NCBI GenBank assembly: GCA_910583885.1
Contig: CAJUAC010000015.1
Span: 1 to 51,037 of the forward strand
From: an uncultured Oscillospiraceae bacterium
GTDB lineage: Bacteria; Bacillota; Clostridia; Oscillospirales; Oscillospiraceae
DNA: 51,037 bases
Direction: 5' to 3'
Part shown: one piece after another, positions 40,282 through 48,271 of the stretch
Numbering within the stretch: position 1 is the stretch's first letter
Layout of the letters: each line of letters begins with the position of its first letter
The notes under the pieces: generated by a model
Told to the model about the DNA's origin: nothing
Seen by the model: the letters and a program-made list of their open reading frames with translations, nothing else
The model's database searches: none
Program-made: the position numbers and the translations under genes

Positions 40282-40899
40282 CTACTCTGTTTCCACACCG
40301 CCTGGCTCCCTCTCCGCTGTCCGCACCGGCGAGAGCAGCAGGTCCGCACCAAACCCCCGCACAGACATCTCCGGATACCTCTGCCGCAGGGCCTCCGCCA
40401 GCGCGGCCAGCGCCTGACCCCGCCCCTGCCTGTCGGCCATCTGCTTCTCCAGCGCCGGGGCCAGGCCGTAGACCTCCGCGCAGACCAGCACGACGCCTCC
40501 GCTTTCCGCAGAAAAGGTGGGATTGTGCTGGAACAGCCGCTCCGGGACGCCTGCCGCCATCAGCTCCTCCTGCCCCAGCTCCTGGCGGACTGCCCTGCGG
40601 TACAGTGCCTCGTTGATGTTGGGGAACTGGGCTGTCACTGTGGGAAAGCAGCCGGCGTACAGCTGCTGCGGGAACTGGATGGTCAGCGAGCCTGGACCGC
40701 CTAGCTGCGGATGGTCCATCACTGCCCGCAGCGCATTGACCACCTCCCCCAGGCGCTCCGCCGCTGCCGCCGCATCCTCTGGCCGCAGGGCAGGGATGTC
40801 CTCCTCCTGGGGCGGCTGGTGGGTTCTGTTGACGGCCCAGGCCTGCCAGGCCATCCCTGCCAGCGCCACTGCGGCAGCGGCCAGAATAAAAAACTGCAT
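40282..40899 (-). CDS. membrane-anchored protein of unknown function
   Basis: Unrecognised 205-aa protein. The first ~23 residues form an uncleaved-looking signal anchor (FILAAAAVALAGMAWQAWAV). The rest is soluble: an Ala-rich helix (DAAAAAERLGEVVNALRAVM), a strand with LTIQFPQQLYAGCFPTVTAQ, and a C-terminal helix with ALAALAEALRQRYPEM. AAGGAGAG precedes the ATG. It is divergent from an XRE regulator across a 108-base region where both promoters share one -35 hexamer and three AGATAA boxes, so the regulator very probably controls this gene. It may be specific to close relatives. Confidence 0.7.
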   Translation of the reverse strand: MQFFILAAAAVALAGMAWQAWAVNRTHQPPQEEDIPALRPEDAAAAAERLGEVVNALRAVMDHPQLGGPGSLTIQFPQQLYAGCFPTVTAQFPNINEALYRRAVRQELGQEELMAAGVPERLFQHNPTFSAESGGVVLVCAEVYGLAPALEKQMADRQGRGQALAALAEALRQRYPEMSVRGFGADLLLSPVRTAEREPGGVETE

Positions 40900-40933
40900 C
40901 GGTGATCTCTCCTTTGGTTATCTTTCTGAATAT

Positions 40934-40962
40934 ATTATAGTATTCTTTCAGATAATTTGCAA
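40934..40962 (-). promoter_or_regulatory. promoter of the membrane-anchored protein gene
   Basis: TTGCAA (40962-40957), 17-base spacer, TATAAT (40939-40934). The -35 hexamer is self-complementary and is also used by the opposite promoter. Confidence 0.65.
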
Positions 40963-40984
40963 GAGCAATTGTTGTCTGTAAGAT
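40957..40984 (+). promoter_or_regulatory. promoter of the XRE regulator
   Basis: TTGCAA (40957-40962), 16-base spacer, TAAGAT (40979-40984), 24 bases before the ATG. Confidence 0.55.
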
Positions 40985-41007
40985 AACGGCAAAGGGAGCT
41001 GAGAGAA

Positions 41008-41319
41008 ATGAGCGCAGAGATTTGGGAACTGGGAGAGGCCATCCGGGCTGCCCGTATGAGGAAAGGGCTGACCCAGGAGGTCTTGGCAGAGCTGCTGGAT
41101 ATCACGCCTATCCATTTGAAGAATATGGAGAGCTCCCGGAGGAAGCCGTCGGTGCCGCTTCTGTTCCACATGATGGAAATTTTGGACTTCTCCGTGGACG
41201 CGCTGGTCTTCCCGGAGCGGGGGGGCAGCGTGATCCACACCCACGGCCTGAGTGAGGCGGAGGTGGAGGCGGTCGGGCGGCTGGTAGATGTGATGCGGCG
41301 GGAGCGGGGCAAGGCATAG
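41008..41319 (+). CDS. XRE-family transcriptional regulator
   Basis: A 103-aa DNA-binding protein with a Cro/CI-type helix-turn-helix in residues ~8-65 (AARMRKGLTQEVLAELLDIT, then PIHLKNMESSRRKPSVPLL). The C-terminal ~40 residues (GLSEAEVEAVGRLVDVMRRE) are probably a short dimerisation helix. There is no signal-receiving domain. AAGGGAG lies upstream of the ATG. Its promoter region contains three regularly spaced AGATAA boxes shared with the divergent gene, consistent with autoregulation and control of its neighbour. Confidence 0.88.
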   Translation: MSAEIWELGEAIRAARMRKGLTQEVLAELLDITPIHLKNMESSRRKPSVPLLFHMMEILDFSVDALVFPERGGSVIHTHGLSEAEVEAVGRLVDVMRRERGKA

Positions 41320-41363
41320 GCCGCGCCTGCCGGTAGGAAATGGTTGCCGGGAATGGGGAGGAT

Positions 41364-41377
41364 GGGCGTTAACGCCC
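41364..41377. promoter_or_regulatory. 14-bp perfect palindrome upstream of the LysR gene
   Basis: GGGCGTTAACGCCC directly abuts the -35 of the lysR-type gene promoter. It may be a LysR-family operator (autoregulation), or a short terminator stem for the XRE gene since TTGCCTTTTTC follows. Confidence 0.45.
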
Positions 41378-41405
41378 TTGCCTTTTTCTGAGGATGCCTT
41401 ATAAT
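41378..41405 (+). promoter_or_regulatory. promoter of the LysR gene
   Basis: TTGCCT (41378-41383), 16-base spacer, perfect TATAAT (41400-41405), 42 bases ahead of the ATG. Confidence 0.6.
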
Positions 41406-41447
41406 AGACAGAAGAGGAAACCCTGAGATTCCAAAGGAGGCGGCGTC

Positions 41448-42332
41448 ATGGAGACAAAAAAGTGGGAGGCCCTGCTCACAGCGGTGGAGCTGGGCAGCTT
41501 CACCCGGGCGGCGGCGCGGCTGGGCCTCACCCAGTCGGGGCTGACCCATATGATGAACGCTTTGGAGCGGGAGGTCGGCTTCCCCCTGCTGTTCCGGGAC
41601 CGCTACGGCGTGCGGCTGACCGCCGTTGGGGAGCGTTTGCTGCCGGCTGTCCAGGAGCTTATCGACGCCAACCGCCGCCTGGAGAACCAGATCTCCGCCC
41701 AGAACTGCCAGAAGCGGGAAAATATCCGGGTAGCGGCCTACTCCAGTATCTGTATGCACTGGCTGCCCACGATTGTCCAGCAGTTCCGGTGGGCCTACCC
41801 GGACGTGTCGGTGGATATCCGCATGGGCAGTGTGGCGGAAATCTTCCAATGGCTGCGGGAAGGCAAGGTGGATCTCAGCTTTGCCAGCCGCCGGGATCAG
41901 GGCCGCTACGACTGGGTGCCCCTGTGGGACGACCCCCTGTTAGCCATCCTGCCTCCGGATTACCCGCTGGGGGACGGGGGGAGCTTCCCGGTCCCGGCCT
42001 TCCAGGGGAAGGAGTTCCTGATGCCCTCCCTGGGCTTTGACCTGGATATCCTGGAGGTATTCGACGCCCAGGGGGTCCGGCCGGATATCCGTGACAATAC
42101 CAGCGTGGAGGATGCGGCCATCCTGTCCATGGTAGAGCATGGCCTGGGGGTGAGCATCCTGTCCCAGCTGGTGCTCCAGGGGCGGCGGGACAATGTGCGT
42201 ACCCTCCCCTTGGATCCGCCCGCCAGCCGCCATATCGGGATTGCGGCCCTCTCCCTGGAGGAGGCTACACCTGTTATCAGGGCGTTTATCGACTACTCCA
42301 AACGGATTGTCGGTGCGCTGCACAGCGCGTAA
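41448..42332 (+). CDS. LysR-family transcriptional regulator
   Basis: A 294-aa regulator with an N-terminal winged helix-turn-helix (TAVELGSFTRAAARLGLTQS, then ALEREVGFPLLFRD) and a two-lobed substrate-binding domain starting near residue 90 (IRVAAYSSICMHWLPTIVQQ). AAAGGAGG precedes the ATG. The target is not obvious: LysR proteins usually act on a divergent neighbour, but the upstream gene here runs in the same direction. The convergent MFS transporter downstream is a possible target. A palindrome abuts its promoter. Confidence 0.93.
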   Translation: METKKWEALLTAVELGSFTRAAARLGLTQSGLTHMMNALEREVGFPLLFRDRYGVRLTAVGERLLPAVQELIDANRRLENQISAQNCQKRENIRVAAYSSICMHWLPTIVQQFRWAYPDVSVDIRMGSVAEIFQWLREGKVDLSFASRRDQGRYDWVPLWDDPLLAILPPDYPLGDGGSFPVPAFQGKEFLMPSLGFDLDILEVFDAQGVRPDIRDNTSVEDAAILSMVEHGLGVSILSQLVLQGRRDNVRTLPLDPPASRHIGIAALSLEEATPVIRAFIDYSKRIVGALHSA

Positions 42333-42357
42333 TAGGCCGCCGGTAAACAATAATACA

Positions 42358-42396
42358 GGCAGGTCCGCCGTTTCCGGCAGACCTGCCCTATTTTTT
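42358..42396. terminator. terminator between LysR and MFS genes
   Basis: GGCAGGTC / GACCTGCC arms with an inner GCC/GGC pair, followed by CTATTTTTT on the plus strand. The MFS stop lies three bases beyond the T-run, so it serves the LysR gene mainly. Confidence 0.8.
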
Positions 42397-42398
42397 CA

Positions 42399-43703
42399 TT
42401 ATTGGGAACCTGCCTCATCCTCCAGCTGCCAGAGGTGCCGGTCCCGCCGGAATACCAGGCAGACCAGCGTCCCAGCAGCGGCAATCCCCAAAAACAGGAG
42501 GGCCGCGCCGCTGCCCTTGCCGCTCCCCAGCAGGATGCGCAGGGCCGCCCCCTCCGGGAGGGAGGCCATCAGCGGCTCGCACAGCCGGTCTACCAGAAGC
42601 CCGCCCAGCAGGTAGCCCACTGGGATCGTGAAAAATTGCAGGGTATTCCGGGCCGCGTAAACCCGCCCCTGGAGCGCCACTGGGATATGCAGGCGCAGCA
42701 GAGCGTTTAGGTTAGCGTTCATCACCGGGATCATCAGCCACCCCAGTACCGCCCCCAGGCACCAGACCGGCGCACCCCGGCCCAGGGCCAGCAGCAGGTT
42801 TTCTGTGCTCATCGCCAGCAGCAGGCTGTTGCAGATCACCCGCACCCGGCTCTTGGGGGCGGGCAGGAGGGTGGCCAGCAGGCTCCCGGCCAGATTGGCC
42901 AGCCCCGTCACCGTCTCCACAAGGCCCAGCACAGCCTCCCCTCCGCCGGAGCGGGAGAGGAGCATCGCGGGCAGGGCCGCGTTGTACATGCTGGCAATCA
43001 GGTTGATCGCCGCCAGGAAAAGAATCAGATCCAGCACGCCCCGGTGGCTTGCCAGCCACCGCACCCCCTCCCGGGCCGACTGCGTCAAGGGCGTCTTTTC
43101 CGCCGGGGCGGGCGGCTCCGGGAGCCGCACCCCGAATACCAGCGTCAGCACAGCTGCCGCGCAGGTGGCCAAGTCAAAGAGGATCACCGCCTCCAGCCCC
43201 AGCAGGGTGAGCAGCGCGGTGGCGAACACCGGGGAGAGCAGCGTCACCAGGGAGCCGGAGAGGGAGAGCAGCCCGGATACCCGCTGGACCTGGTCCTTGG
43301 GCGTCAGCAGGGTGACAACGATCTCGCTGACCGGGTTCTGGATGGTATTCATCAGCCCGTTGAGGGCGTTGAGGACATAGAGGTGCCAGATTTCCAGGCT
43401 GCCGGTCCGCAGCAGCACCAGCACGGCCAGGGTGGTCAGAGCCGCGAAGCTGTCGCACAGGGCCATGGTCCTCCGTTTGTCCCACCGCTCCCCCAGGCTC
43501 CCGGCAAAGATGCTCAGGGCCACATAGGGGACGTAGGAGCACACGCTCAGCAGCGCCGTAGTCAGGGCGGAGCCCTGCTGCTGGTAGGACCAGATCACCA
43601 GGGCGAAGCTGGTCATGGCGCTGCCCAGGATCGAGAGGTTCTGGGTGCTCCAGACAATAAAGAAGGTTTTCAGTCCCGCCAGGGACGAGAAGAATGGTTT
43701 CAT
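42399..43703 (-). CDS. MFS transporter
   Basis: A 434-aa major facilitator with about twelve spans, of the MFS_3/enterobactin-exporter-like type common in Firmicutes: FFIVWSTQNLSILGSAMTSF in the first helix, SLGERWDKRRTMALCDSFAA in the loop 2-3 motif A, and SLSGSLVTLLSPVFATALLT. Probably a drug or peptide efflux pump; substrate unknown. AAGGAG is about 11 bases before the ATG and lies inside a perfect 10-bp inverted repeat that ends next to the start codon. It is 171 bases downstream of pheT on the same strand. Confidence 0.9.
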   Translation of the reverse strand: MKPFFSSLAGLKTFFIVWSTQNLSILGSAMTSFALVIWSYQQQGSALTTALLSVCSYVPYVALSIFAGSLGERWDKRRTMALCDSFAALTTLAVLVLLRTGSLEIWHLYVLNALNGLMNTIQNPVSEIVVTLLTPKDQVQRVSGLLSLSGSLVTLLSPVFATALLTLLGLEAVILFDLATCAAAVLTLVFGVRLPEPPAPAEKTPLTQSAREGVRWLASHRGVLDLILFLAAINLIASMYNAALPAMLLSRSGGGEAVLGLVETVTGLANLAGSLLATLLPAPKSRVRVICNSLLLAMSTENLLLALGRGAPVWCLGAVLGWLMIPVMNANLNALLRLHIPVALQGRVYAARNTLQFFTIPVGYLLGGLLVDRLCEPLMASLPEGAALRILLGSGKGSGAALLFLGIAAAGTLVCLVFRRDRHLWQLEDEAGSQ

Positions 43704-43704
43704 A

Positions 43705-43752
43705 CAGACCTTGCTCCTTACGATTTGTTATTTGACAAATGCGCAAGGTCTG
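43705..43752 (-). promoter_or_regulatory. hairpin enclosing the MFS ribosome binding site
   Basis: Arms CAGACCTTGC and GCAAGGTCTG, perfect over 10 bp, with the AAGGAG site next to the inner end of the 3' arm and the ATG two bases outside it. The loop holds a nested ATTTGT / ACAAAT pair. This is a candidate translational switch. Confidence 0.5.
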
Positions 43753-43788
43753 CTCCGGGCAATCCAATTCATTCAAAGGGTATTGATT

Positions 43789-43828
43789 GCTCCATGCCGT
43801 CCTGTCCGGATCAGACCTTGCATGGAGC
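43789..43828 (-). promoter_or_regulatory. second leader hairpin upstream of the MFS gene
   Basis: Perfect 9-bp arms GCTCCATGC / GCATGGAGC around 22 bases. The loop contains AAGGTCTG, identical to the 3' arm of the next hairpin (43743-43752), so the two structures could be alternatives. No T-run follows. Confidence 0.4.
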
Positions 43829-43874
43829 GAAGCCTCTGCAAAGCTGCATCTGCTCTCGCCTCTCTTTCCTGTTC

Positions 43875-46565
43875 TCAGCGCAGGACTGCGCCCAGCTCCT
43901 TTTCCAGTGCCTCCAGCACAGCCTGGACCTCCGCGTCCGCCTCGGCGGCGGTGATGCTGCGCTCATCAGAGCGGAGGGTCAGGCTGAAGGCCACGCTCTT
44001 GCTGCCCTCGGCCACGCCCCGGCCCCGGTAGATGTCGAAGAGCGCCACATCCCGCAGCAGTGCGCCGCCGGCCCGGCGGATGCACGCCTCCAGCGCGCCT
44101 ACCGTAATCTCGTCCTTGCAAACCACGGCGATATCCCGGGCCACAGCCGGGAAGCGGGGCAGGGGCACATACTCCGCCCCCGGCCCCTGGACAGCCAGCA
44201 GGGCCTCGAAGCTCAGCTCCGCGCAGTAGAGGGGCGTTTCCACGCCGTAGCTGGCGGCCACAGCGGGATGGATCTGGCCCATGACGCCGACCCACTGCTC
44301 CCCGGCACGGATCTTGGCGCAGCGGCCGGGGTGGTAGGAGGGGTCCTCCGGGCAGGCCTCGAAGACGGTATCCACCGCCCGAAGGTCCGCCAAAATGGCC
44401 TCCACAACGCCCTTCATGGCGTAGAAATCCATCTCCTCGCCGTAGGCGCCCAGGGTGAGCATCTTCGGCTCCCGGGCCAGGCCGTCCTCGCCGCCGGGGA
44501 GATAGATCTTGCCGATCTCATAGAGCTTCACGCCCTTGTTTCGGTAGTTGCAGTTGCGGGCGAGCACCTCCAGCATGGAGGGCAGGGTGGTGGTGCGCAT
44601 GATGGAGGTGTCCTCCCCCAAGGGGTTGAGGATGCGCAGGCTCTGGCGCAGGGGCTCGTCGGGAGCCCAGCCGATTTTATCATAGCAGGCGGGGGAGACA
44701 AAGGAGTAGGTGATGATCTCGCTATACCCGCAGGTCCGGCACACCTGGCCCAGGCGGCGCTCCGCCTGCTGGGCGGGGCTGTAGCCGCCCTGGGTGGTCT
44801 CCCCCCGCTGGAGGGTACAGGGGATGTTGTTGTAGCCGTGGAAACGGGCCACCTCCTCAGCCAGATCCGAGTAGTGCTGCACGTCGCCCCGCCAGGAGGG
44901 AACGGTGATGGTCTCTCCGTCCACGCCAAAATCCAGGGCGCGGAGGATCTCCTGCATCTCGCCGGCCGGCACATCCGTGCCCAGCAGGGCGTTGATCTTG
45001 TCCGGGCACAGCTGGAGGACCGTGGGCTGGGGTACATAGTTTAGGATGTCAATCACCCCATCCAGGACCTCGCCGGCCCCCAGCAGCTCCACCAGCTCAC
45101 AGGCGCGGTTCACAGCGGGGAGGGTGTTGAGGGGGTCCAGGCCCTTCTCAAACTTGGCAGAGGCCTCGGTACGCATCCCCAGGGCCAGGGCGGCCTTGCG
45201 GATGCAGGTGCCGTCGAAGTTGGCGGACTCGAACACGACGTCTACCGTGTCCGCCACAATCTCACTGTTGAGCCCGCCCATGATGCCCGCCAGGCCCACG
45301 GCCCGGGTATCGTCGGCAATGACCAGCATGTTGGCGGTCAGCTTGCGGACATTGCCGTCCAGGGTGGTCAGCTCCTCGCCCTCCTTGGCCCGGCGCACCA
45401 CAATTTTCCCGCCCTGCACATAGCGGTAGTCAAAGGCATGCATGGGCTGGCCGTACTCCAGCATAACATAGTTTGTGATATCCACAATGTTGTTGATGGG
45501 GCGCACGCCCATGGAGCGCAGCCGCTCCCGCATCCACTTGGGGGAGGGGGCGATCTTCACATTGCGCACCATCCGGGCGGTGTACCGGGGGCAGAGCTCC
45601 GGATCCGGGGTCTCCACATCCAGCAGCTCCGGGAGCACGCCCTCCGCCCCGCCCTTCACCACCGGCTCATGGAGGCGCAGGGGGGTGTGGAAGGTGGCGG
45701 AGGCCTCCCGGGCCAGGCCGATGACGCTCAGGCAGTCGGGCCGGTTGGGGGTGATCTCAAACTCCACCACATGGTCGTCGGCGTTGATGACGCCCCGGAT
45801 GTCCTCGCCGGGCTGCACGCCCTCCTCGCGGAGGACGAAGATGCCGTCGCTGATGCAGTGGGGGAACTCCCGCTGCTCCGCGTGGAGGTCCGCCAGGGTG
45901 CAGATGTGCTCCTTCTCCGTATCCAGGGCGATGGTGTCGTGCTCGTGGATGTTGGCCAGGGGGGTGGTGATGGTGTGGTAAAGCCCGCCGCTGTCACAGC
46001 TGACGGCAAACTGGCCGTCCCCGCAGGGCTCCACCTTGGTGACAAAGGCCGCCTTGACCGAACCAAAGATTTTGTATCCCGGCGTAACCCCCTGGGGGAC
46101 GGAGGGCTTTTCCGGGTCGATGGGCCTGTAGTCGTTCAGGAGAGCGGCGGCCTCAATGACGGCATAGGGGAAATCCCGCTCATCCAGGCCCAGCTCACTC
46201 AGGGAGCAGAGCATCCCGTTGGACAAAATCCCCCGCAGCTTGCCCTTCTCGATCTTCTTCCCGCCGGGGAGGATGGACTTGTGCAGGGCTGTGGGCACCA
46301 TGTCGCCCTCGTGGATGTTCCACGCGCCGGTGACGATCTGGACAGGTTCGCTCTGGCCCACGTCGATCTGGCAGACCCACATGTGGTCGCTGTCCGGGTG
46401 GCGCTCCATCCTTTGGATGCGGCCTGCCACCACGTTTTGGATCTCCGCGCCCAAGTCCTCCGTGATCTCCACCTTGGAGCCGGAGAGGGTCATGGCTTCG
46501 GCAAAATCCCGGTCATTGGCCTGGACGGTGACGAACTCCTCCAGCCATTTTCTGCTCAATTTCAT
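43875..46565 (-). CDS. pheT: phenylalanyl-tRNA synthetase beta subunit with enlarged N-terminal region
   Basis: Beta chain of the alpha2-beta2 synthetase that charges tRNA-Phe; it supplies tRNA binding and editing. Landmarks: tRNA-binding EMAP-like domain (AEIQNVVAGRI, KLRGILSNGMLCS), B3/B4 editing domain (EFEITPNRPDCLSVIGLARE), B5, and the C-terminal anticodon-binding ferredoxin-like domain (PRFPAVARDIAVV). The length of 896 aa exceeds the usual ~800. Roughly residues 130-240 are an insertion within the tRNA-binding domain, between SELGLDE and the GIFVLREEGVQPGED segment. It begins 19 bases after pheS and is under Phe T-box control. Confidence 0.95.
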   Translation of the reverse strand: MKLSRKWLEEFVTVQANDRDFAEAMTLSGSKVEITEDLGAEIQNVVAGRIQRMERHPDSDHMWVCQIDVGQSEPVQIVTGAWNIHEGDMVPTALHKSILPGGKKIEKGKLRGILSNGMLCSLSELGLDERDFPYAVIEAAALLNDYRPIDPEKPSVPQGVTPGYKIFGSVKAAFVTKVEPCGDGQFAVSCDSGGLYHTITTPLANIHEHDTIALDTEKEHICTLADLHAEQREFPHCISDGIFVLREEGVQPGEDIRGVINADDHVVEFEITPNRPDCLSVIGLAREASATFHTPLRLHEPVVKGGAEGVLPELLDVETPDPELCPRYTARMVRNVKIAPSPKWMRERLRSMGVRPINNIVDITNYVMLEYGQPMHAFDYRYVQGGKIVVRRAKEGEELTTLDGNVRKLTANMLVIADDTRAVGLAGIMGGLNSEIVADTVDVVFESANFDGTCIRKAALALGMRTEASAKFEKGLDPLNTLPAVNRACELVELLGAGEVLDGVIDILNYVPQPTVLQLCPDKINALLGTDVPAGEMQEILRALDFGVDGETITVPSWRGDVQHYSDLAEEVARFHGYNNIPCTLQRGETTQGGYSPAQQAERRLGQVCRTCGYSEIITYSFVSPACYDKIGWAPDEPLRQSLRILNPLGEDTSIMRTTTLPSMLEVLARNCNYRNKGVKLYEIGKIYLPGGEDGLAREPKMLTLGAYGEEMDFYAMKGVVEAILADLRAVDTVFEACPEDPSYHPGRCAKIRAGEQWVGVMGQIHPAVAASYGVETPLYCAELSFEALLAVQGPGAEYVPLPRFPAVARDIAVVCKDEITVGALEACIRRAGGALLRDVALFDIYRGRGVAEGSKSVAFSLTLRSDERSITAAEADAEVQAVLEALEKELGAVLR

Positions 46566-46584
46566 TTTCCGTTACACTCCCTTC

Positions 46585-47610
46585 TCAGAACTGCTCCAAA
46601 AAGCGTATATCGTTTTCAAAAATCAGCCGCATGTCTGCGATCTTGAACCGCCGCAGGGCCATGCGCTCCAGGCCGATGCCGAAGGCCCAGCCGGTGTACA
46701 CCTCGCTGTCGATCCCGCTCATCTCCAGTACCTTGGGATGGATCATCCCGGCCCCCAGCAGCTCAATCCAGCCCTCACCCTTGCAGGTGGGGCACCCTGC
46801 GCCGCCGCACTTGTGGCACTGCACGTCCATCTCGCAGCTGGGCTCGGTGAAGGGGAAATGGTGGGGACGGAACCGCGTCTTGGTGCCCTGGCCGTAGAGC
46901 CGCTCCACTACCGTATTGAGCGTGCCCTTCAGGTCCGCCATGGTCACGCCCTTGTCAATGACCATCCCCTCTACCTGATGGAACATGGGGGAGTGGGTGG
47001 CGTCTACCTCGTCCTTGCGGTAGACCCGGCCGGGGGCGATGATGCGGATGGGCAGCTCCATGCTCTCCATGGCCCGCACCTGCATGGGGCTGGTCTGGCT
47101 GCGGAGCATGACGCGGCTGTCCTGGTCAAAGTAAAAGGTGTCGGACCAGTCCCGGCTGGGGTGCCCCTCCTCCGCGTTGAGGCGGTCGAAATTGTAGACA
47201 GCCAGCTCCACCTCCGGCCCCTCCAGCACCTGGAAGCCCATGCCGATGAAGATGGTCTTCAGCTCGTCTAAGGCGATGTTCATGGGGTGCTGGTGCCCCA
47301 TCTCCACCCGCTTGCCGGGGATGGTAACATCCAGCGCCTCGGCGCGCAGGCGCTGCTCCAGGGCGGCGGTTTCCAGCCGCTTGGAGCGGTCCTCCAGGGC
47401 GGACTCCAAGGCGGCCCGCACATCGTTGGCCAGCTGGCCCATGACAGGCCGCTCTGCGGCGGAGAGCTTGCCCATCTGCTTGAGCACAGCGGTCAGCTCG
47501 CCCTTCTTGCCCAGGTACTTTACCCGGATGGCGTCGAGATCCAGGGCGCTCTGGGCCCCCTCGAAGGCGGACAGCGCCTCTGCACGGATTTTTGCTAATT
47601 GCTCTTTCAT
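46585..47610 (-). CDS. pheS: phenylalanyl-tRNA synthetase alpha subunit
   Basis: Catalytic class II subunit of 341 aa that activates phenylalanine. It has an N-terminal coiled-coil arm (about residues 1-90), motif 1 near HPMNIALDELKTIFIGMGF, motif 2 (ATHSPMFHQVEGMVIDKG and RFRPHHFPFTEPSCEMDV) and motif 3 (WAFGIGLERMALRRFKI). The metal-like CHKCGGAGCPTCKGEGW stretch is a usual insertion in many bacterial PheS proteins. It follows the DUF2500 gene by 41 bases. Confidence 0.96.
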   Translation of the reverse strand: MKEQLAKIRAEALSAFEGAQSALDLDAIRVKYLGKKGELTAVLKQMGKLSAAERPVMGQLANDVRAALESALEDRSKRLETAALEQRLRAEALDVTIPGKRVEMGHQHPMNIALDELKTIFIGMGFQVLEGPEVELAVYNFDRLNAEEGHPSRDWSDTFYFDQDSRVMLRSQTSPMQVRAMESMELPIRIIAPGRVYRKDEVDATHSPMFHQVEGMVIDKGVTMADLKGTLNTVVERLYGQGTKTRFRPHHFPFTEPSCEMDVQCHKCGGAGCPTCKGEGWIELLGAGMIHPKVLEMSGIDSEVYTGWAFGIGLERMALRRFKIADMRLIFENDIRFLEQF

Positions 47611-47651
47611 AGATAACTCCTTTGCACAAGTTATTTTTCAGTCAACGGGGC

Positions 47652-48005
47652 TCAGACCCGCTCAAAGCCCAGGTAGCGCGTGCCCTGGAAGGTGAGGAAG
47701 CCCCGGTCGCCCTCCGCCAGCATCCCGTACTCGCTGCCGCTCACGTGCAGCTCCATCCGGTCGCCGCTCTCCACCTGGAAGGTGACATAGTAGGAGGTAG
47801 AGCCGGAGGTGTGCCCCGTATCACCATGGACATTGGTGCGCTTGGTAATGACCACGGCCCCCACTGTGAGCCGGGGGGAGTGGTTATTCTTGTTCCACTG
47901 GCTGATTCTGGAGATCAGCATGAACAGGAATACGCTGATAAAGAGTAAAAAAGTCAGCACAAAAAACACTTCAAACAGCCCGCTCGAGAAAAACATCATA
48001 GACAT
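47652..48005 (-). CDS. DUF2500 membrane protein
   Basis: A 117-aa protein with one N-terminal membrane span (LFEVFFVLTFLLFISVFLFM) and a small beta-rich soluble domain typical of DUF2500 (RLTVGAVVITKRTNVHGDT, YYVTFQVESGDRMELHVSG, GFLTFQGTRYLGFERV). The ATG at 48005 has AAAGGAG six bases upstream and lies directly after the T-box terminator; an open frame extending upstream would run into the leader RNA. It is the first gene of the T-box-controlled unit, before pheS-pheT, an unusual position. Function unknown. Confidence 0.85.
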   Translation of the reverse strand: MSMMFFSSGLFEVFFVLTFLLFISVFLFMLISRISQWNKNNHSPRLTVGAVVITKRTNVHGDTGHTSGSTSYYVTFQVESGDRMELHVSGSEYGMLAEGDRGFLTFQGTRYLGFERV

Positions 48006-48024
48006 AGACTCTCCTTTCTGAAAC

Positions 48025-48262
48025 GACAAAAGCCCTCCGCCCCCGCACTGGGGACGAAAGGGCCAAACCTTCCGCGGTACCACCCGCATTCGCGCCCGGA
48101 GACCGGGCACGCACTTACCGCCCCTGTAACGGTGGGCCTCCGTCCCCCTCTCAGGGGCCGCTCCCGGGCGAACCAAACGACACGCGCCAGGGTGGCTCTC
48201 AGCCGGTGACCGCCCCTCTCTTAGGCTGCGCAAGCTCGTTATTTTCCCGTTCTTCGCATATT
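48025..48262 (-). ncRNA. T-box leader, specifier UUC (Phe)
   Basis: tRNA-sensing leader that permits read-through when uncharged tRNA-Phe binds. The T-box antiterminator AATGCGGGTGGTACCGCGG is at 48090-48072. A Stem I pattern with AGAGAG near the 5' end and GGCTGAGAGCC is visible upstream. The specifier TTC (48172-48170) lies in a GGTTCGCCCGGGAGC context. The competing terminator GGCCCT...AGGGC, with loop-side GTCCCC/GGGGGC, then TTTTGTCGTTT occupies 48065-48025. It precedes DUF2500-pheS-pheT. Confidence 0.9.
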
Positions 48263-48271
48263 GTATTCTTG

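Larger units (their letters stand above)
40918..40986. promoter_or_regulatory. operator: three AGATAA boxes over divergent promoters
   Basis: AGATAA hexamers at 40923-40918 (reverse), 40950-40955 and 40981-40986 are spaced 32 and 31 bases centre to centre, about three helical turns. The first two form a wider dyad TTATCT-N4-GAATA ... TATTC-N4-AGATAA around the minus-strand -10. The third overlaps the plus-strand -10. They are the likely binding sites of the adjacent XRE protein. Confidence 0.6.
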
